Assembly (NCBI GenBank): GCA_036351435.1
Contig: JAZBPA010000153.1
Coordinates: 1-7,639, forward strand
Direction: 5' to 3'
Source: JAAUQA01 sp036351435
Lineage (GTDB): Bacteria; Pseudomonadota; Gammaproteobacteria; Competibacterales; Competibacteraceae
Length of the DNA stretch: 7,639 nt
The notes under the pieces were generated by a model. It had not been told where the DNA came from and did not search any database. It saw nothing but the letters and a program-made list of their open reading frames with translations. Below are positions 6,798-7,639 of this stretch, piece by piece. Every line of letters begins with the position of its first letter. The first letter of the stretch is position 1. A program made the position numbers and the translations under genes.

Positions 6798-7073
6798 TCA
6801 CGCTTCAGCGGTGGTGGGATCGATACCGGCCTTGATTTCCGACACGCGATTGGCTGGGAAGCCACCTTGCTCGGCGTGTTGTCGAACCATATCGGCATTG
6901 GGAGCGATATAGACGCAATAAATCTTGTCGTCGGTGACGTAGCTTTGCACCCATTGAATCTGCGGACCCAGATTGCCGAGCACGCTGCAAGATTTTTGTG
7001 AGATACCTTGCAGTTCCTGGGCGGAAAGATTGCCGGCACCGGGTATTTCGCGTTCGATCAGGTATTTGGGCAT
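6798..7073 (-). CDS. DUF4242 (SCO4226-like) small protein
   Basis: A 91-residue protein beginning MPKYLIEREIPGAG, with QKSCSVLGNLGPQIQWVQSY and VTDDKIYCVYIAP in the middle and an IDP end. This is the whole length of a typical DUF4242 protein, a ferredoxin-like alpha/beta fold. The Streptomyces member SCO4226 binds nickel, but which residues here could bind metal is not clear, and the physiological role of the family is unknown. There is no signal peptide or membrane segment. A longer in-frame start 24 codons upstream is rejected, because it overlaps the methyltransferase and the shorter start has GAGGAG at eight bases and matches the family N-terminus. It sits between a methyltransferase (38 bp upstream) and mftC (46 bp downstream), where mftB would normally be expected, but it shows no resemblance to MftB that I can recognise. 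Confidence 0.85.
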   Translation of the reverse strand: MPKYLIEREIPGAGNLSAQELQGISQKSCSVLGNLGPQIQWVQSYVTDDKIYCVYIAPNADMVRQHAEQGGFPANRVSEIKAGIDPTTAEA

Positions 7074-7081
7074 GATGTACT

Positions 7082-7087
7082 CTCCTC
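7082..7087 (-). promoter_or_regulatory. Shine-Dalgarno for DUF4242 gene
   Basis: GAGGAG on the minus strand, eight bases before the ATG at 7073-7071. It lies in the 38-bp gap after the methyltransferase stop and supports the 91-residue product over a longer reading. Confidence 0.7.
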
Positions 7088-7111
7088 GGGGTGTTATGGT
7101 TATGAATTTAA

Positions 7112-7639
7112 TCAATGTTGCTGAGGGCGATCGACGACTAGCCAACCACCGTGATCTTCAAAACAATCGTAATCCCCTCCCAGTTGTCGCCCCAGGGTTT
7201 GCAGGCGAAGGCGGTCGAAAACCTGCCGATGGCCAAAGCGGGCATCCGGTATCTCCTCAAACGGCACGGCGACAATCAGTCGCTGTCCGGTCAGTCTCCA
7301 GAGATTAGCAAGGGCTTTGGCAGTTTGCTCGGATTCCAAATGTTCCAGCAGATGAATCGCGCAAACCACGTCAAAGGATCGTTCCGGCATGTTGTCCGCC
7401 AGAATGTCGGTAAGCTCGAAACCAACTTCGGTGCAGCGTCTTTGTCGAGCAAAGTCATTGGCCAGATCGACCAGAGCCGGATTGAGATCCCAGCCGACCA
7501 CTTCGGTCAGGTTTTCTAGTGTGCTGACCCGCTGTTGTGCCATGAGTAGCGGAAAGAAACCGAAGCAAGTAGCTACATCCAACACGTTGAACGGCCGCAT
7601 CGGTCCATCCGGTAACACTTTCATCAACTGCATAGCCCG
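7112..7639 (-). CDS. Class I SAM-dependent methyltransferase (5' end off window)
   Basis: 175 C-terminal residues are visible. The frame is open to the right edge (codons CGG and GCT precede the first Met at 7633), and the first visible segment already enters the core fold, so the true start is probably outside. The visible part has the class I methyltransferase order: motif I at VLDVATCFGFFPLL, the acidic adenosine-ribose strand in VVGWDLNP, then FELTDILAD, the motif IV-like FDVVCAIHLLEHLE, and a late strand QRLIVAVPFEE. Motif I is atypical: the usual DxGxGxG is DVATCFG, keeping only the last Gly. The substrate cannot be read from sequence. It is the most upstream visible gene and lies in line with DUF4242 and mftC, so methylation of a mycofactocin-type product is possible; mycobacteria have a mycofactocin-glycan methyltransferase, MftM. 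I see no clear relationship to MftM beyond the fold. An O-methyltransferase for another metabolite is equally possible. Confidence 0.75.
   Translation of the reverse strand, partial: RAMQLMKVLPDGPMRPFNVLDVATCFGFFPLLMAQQRVSTLENLTEVVGWDLNPALVDLANDFARQRRCTEVGFELTDILADNMPERSFDVVCAIHLLEHLESEQTAKALANLWRLTGQRLIVAVPFEEIPDARFGHRQVFDRLRLQTLGRQLGGDYDCFEDHGGWLVVDRPQQH

Noticed and set aside
6227..6835. Plus-strand open frame of 202 codons
   Set aside because: Antisense to mftC, whose motifs are unambiguous; no family resemblance and no separate promoter or Shine-Dalgarno evidence.
7074..7145. N-terminal extension of the DUF4242 protein
   Set aside because: It would overlap the methyltransferase gene and skip a good GAGGAG site; DUF4242 proteins begin at the MPKY-type start.

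Overview
The window is a gapless block of seven genes, all on the minus strand and read from right to left: a class I SAM methyltransferase (5' end off the window), a small DUF4242 protein, an MftC-type radical SAM/SPASM maturase, two tandem OYE/FadH-TMADH-like flavoproteins, an electron transfer flavoprotein (ETF) alpha subunit, and a FixC/ETF-quinone-oxidoreductase-like protein (3' end off the window). The largest gap is 46 bp, one junction overlaps by an ATGA, and most starts have a purine-rich Shine-Dalgarno inside or just after the previous gene. It therefore reads as one operon. There is no tRNA, rRNA, transposon, CRISPR array or evident terminator.

The radical SAM protein is the key to the locus. 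It has the CxxxCxxC site, a GGGEP motif and a full SPASM cysteine set, and it strongly resembles MftC, which matures the RiPP redox cofactor mycofactocin. Paired FadH/OYE oxidoreductases are known companions of mycofactocin loci outside the core mftA-F genes. The ETF alpha and FixC genes suggest a route from flavoprotein oxidoreductases to the quinone pool. My working model (inference) is that substrate oxidation by the OYE-type proteins and/or mycofactocin reoxidation passes electrons to ETF, then to the FixC-like protein, then to quinone.

Several features are unusual. No mftA or mftB lies in the window, and mftB does not directly precede mftC as it usually does. The first OYE paralogue has lost two of four iron-sulfur ligands and the usual OYE active-site histidines, while its neighbour keeps all four cysteines. 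The C-terminal halves of both resemble trimethylamine dehydrogenase, a known ETF reductase, more than NADPH-dependent FadH. The ETF alpha subunit has Leu where the flavin-contacting Arg is normally found, and its beta partner is not in the window.

The organism is a bacterium with moderately GC-rich DNA (by eye), strong Shine-Dalgarno sites and ATG starts. The FixC protein looks proteobacterial in style, but the sequence alone does not fix the taxon; mycofactocin loci are best known in Actinobacteria and occur sporadically elsewhere.
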